Below, piece by piece: positions 6,837-6,874 of a DNA stretch of 6,874 nt (positions are counted from its first letter, which is position 1; every line of letters starts with the position of its first letter). The stretch covers positions 1 to 6,874 of the forward strand of contig JARDZH010000100.1 of NCBI GenBank assembly GCA_029240955.1. The letters are read 5' to 3'. Origin of the DNA: Pseudomonas sp. (lineage in GTDB: Bacteria; Pseudomonadota; Gammaproteobacteria; Pseudomonadales; Pseudomonadaceae). The position numbers and the translations under genes are program-made. The notes beneath the pieces were generated by a model. It did no database searches, had not been told where the DNA came from, and saw nothing but the letters and a program-made list of their open reading frames with translations.

Positions 6837-6874
6837 ATGAGAATGCCACATCGGAAGATCTTGCTGCGTCTGCG
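6837..6874 (+). CDS. Possible start of a downstream gene (partial, product unknown)
   Basis: ATG 6837 opens a frame running off the right edge, and only twelve complete codons are visible (MRMPHRKILLRL). GGAGG at 6822-6826 lies 10 nt upstream, a usable Shine-Dalgarno. The short basic start, with Leu and Ile following Arg and Lys, would fit the cytoplasmic lead of a membrane protein such as a sensor kinase, but so little is visible that no function can be assigned. A competing frame from 6776 is also open to the edge. Confidence 0.3.
   Translation, partial: MRMPHRKILLRL

Noticed and set aside
6221..6838. Long open frame on the minus strand (205 codons) opposite the regulator
   Set aside because: It overlaps the winged-helix coding region completely, its translation shows no recognisable motif or membrane segment, and GC-rich antisense frames of this length are common shadows.
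1..6874. Mobile elements, CRISPR arrays, tRNA or rRNA genes
   Set aside because: No transposase, terminal inverted repeats, spaced identical repeats or RNA-gene sequence was seen; almost all of the window is accounted for by the efflux operon and its regulator.

Overview
The window looks like a Pseudomonas chromosome (GC-rich, typical pseudomonad codon use). It holds a mexCD-oprJ-type RND multidrug efflux operon on the minus strand and, divergently on the plus strand, an unusual enlarged version of its repressor NfxB. The gene assignments rest on family motifs and on remembered similarity to the P. aeruginosa proteins; no database search was run.

Layout from left to right: positions 1-839 (minus) hold the first 279 codons of oprJ, the outer-membrane channel, which runs off the left edge. 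Positions 842-3985 (minus) hold a complete mexD, the inner-membrane pump. Positions 4012-5169 (minus) hold a complete mexC, the periplasmic adaptor lipoprotein. The three genes are closely spaced, each has a good Shine-Dalgarno sequence, and they should form one transcript in the order mexC-mexD-oprJ. Positions 5170-5335 are the divergent control region, with a sigma70-like promoter for mexC and a set of phased repeats that look like an operator. Positions 5336-6646 (plus) encode the regulator. Positions 6647-6836 appear to be non-coding, and a possible next gene starts at 6837 and runs off the right edge.

The most unusual item is the regulator. Residues 1 to about 185 match NfxB closely (TetR-like helix-turn-helix plus effector/dimerisation part). 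In P. aeruginosa NfxB ends there, at about 187 residues. Here the frame stays open through a linker into a receiver-like domain and a complete OmpR/PhoB-type winged helix, giving 436 residues with two different DNA-binding domains. The receiver-like domain keeps an aspartate at the phosphorylation position but lacks the acidic pair and the conserved lysine, so it is probably not a conventional phosphorelay receiver. The control region contains both near-palindromes (TTGATTCAA-like) and GATT direct repeats at exact 10-bp spacing. These could serve the two DNA-binding domains separately. I am not aware of a described NfxB/response-regulator fusion, and this is the part of the window most worth following up.
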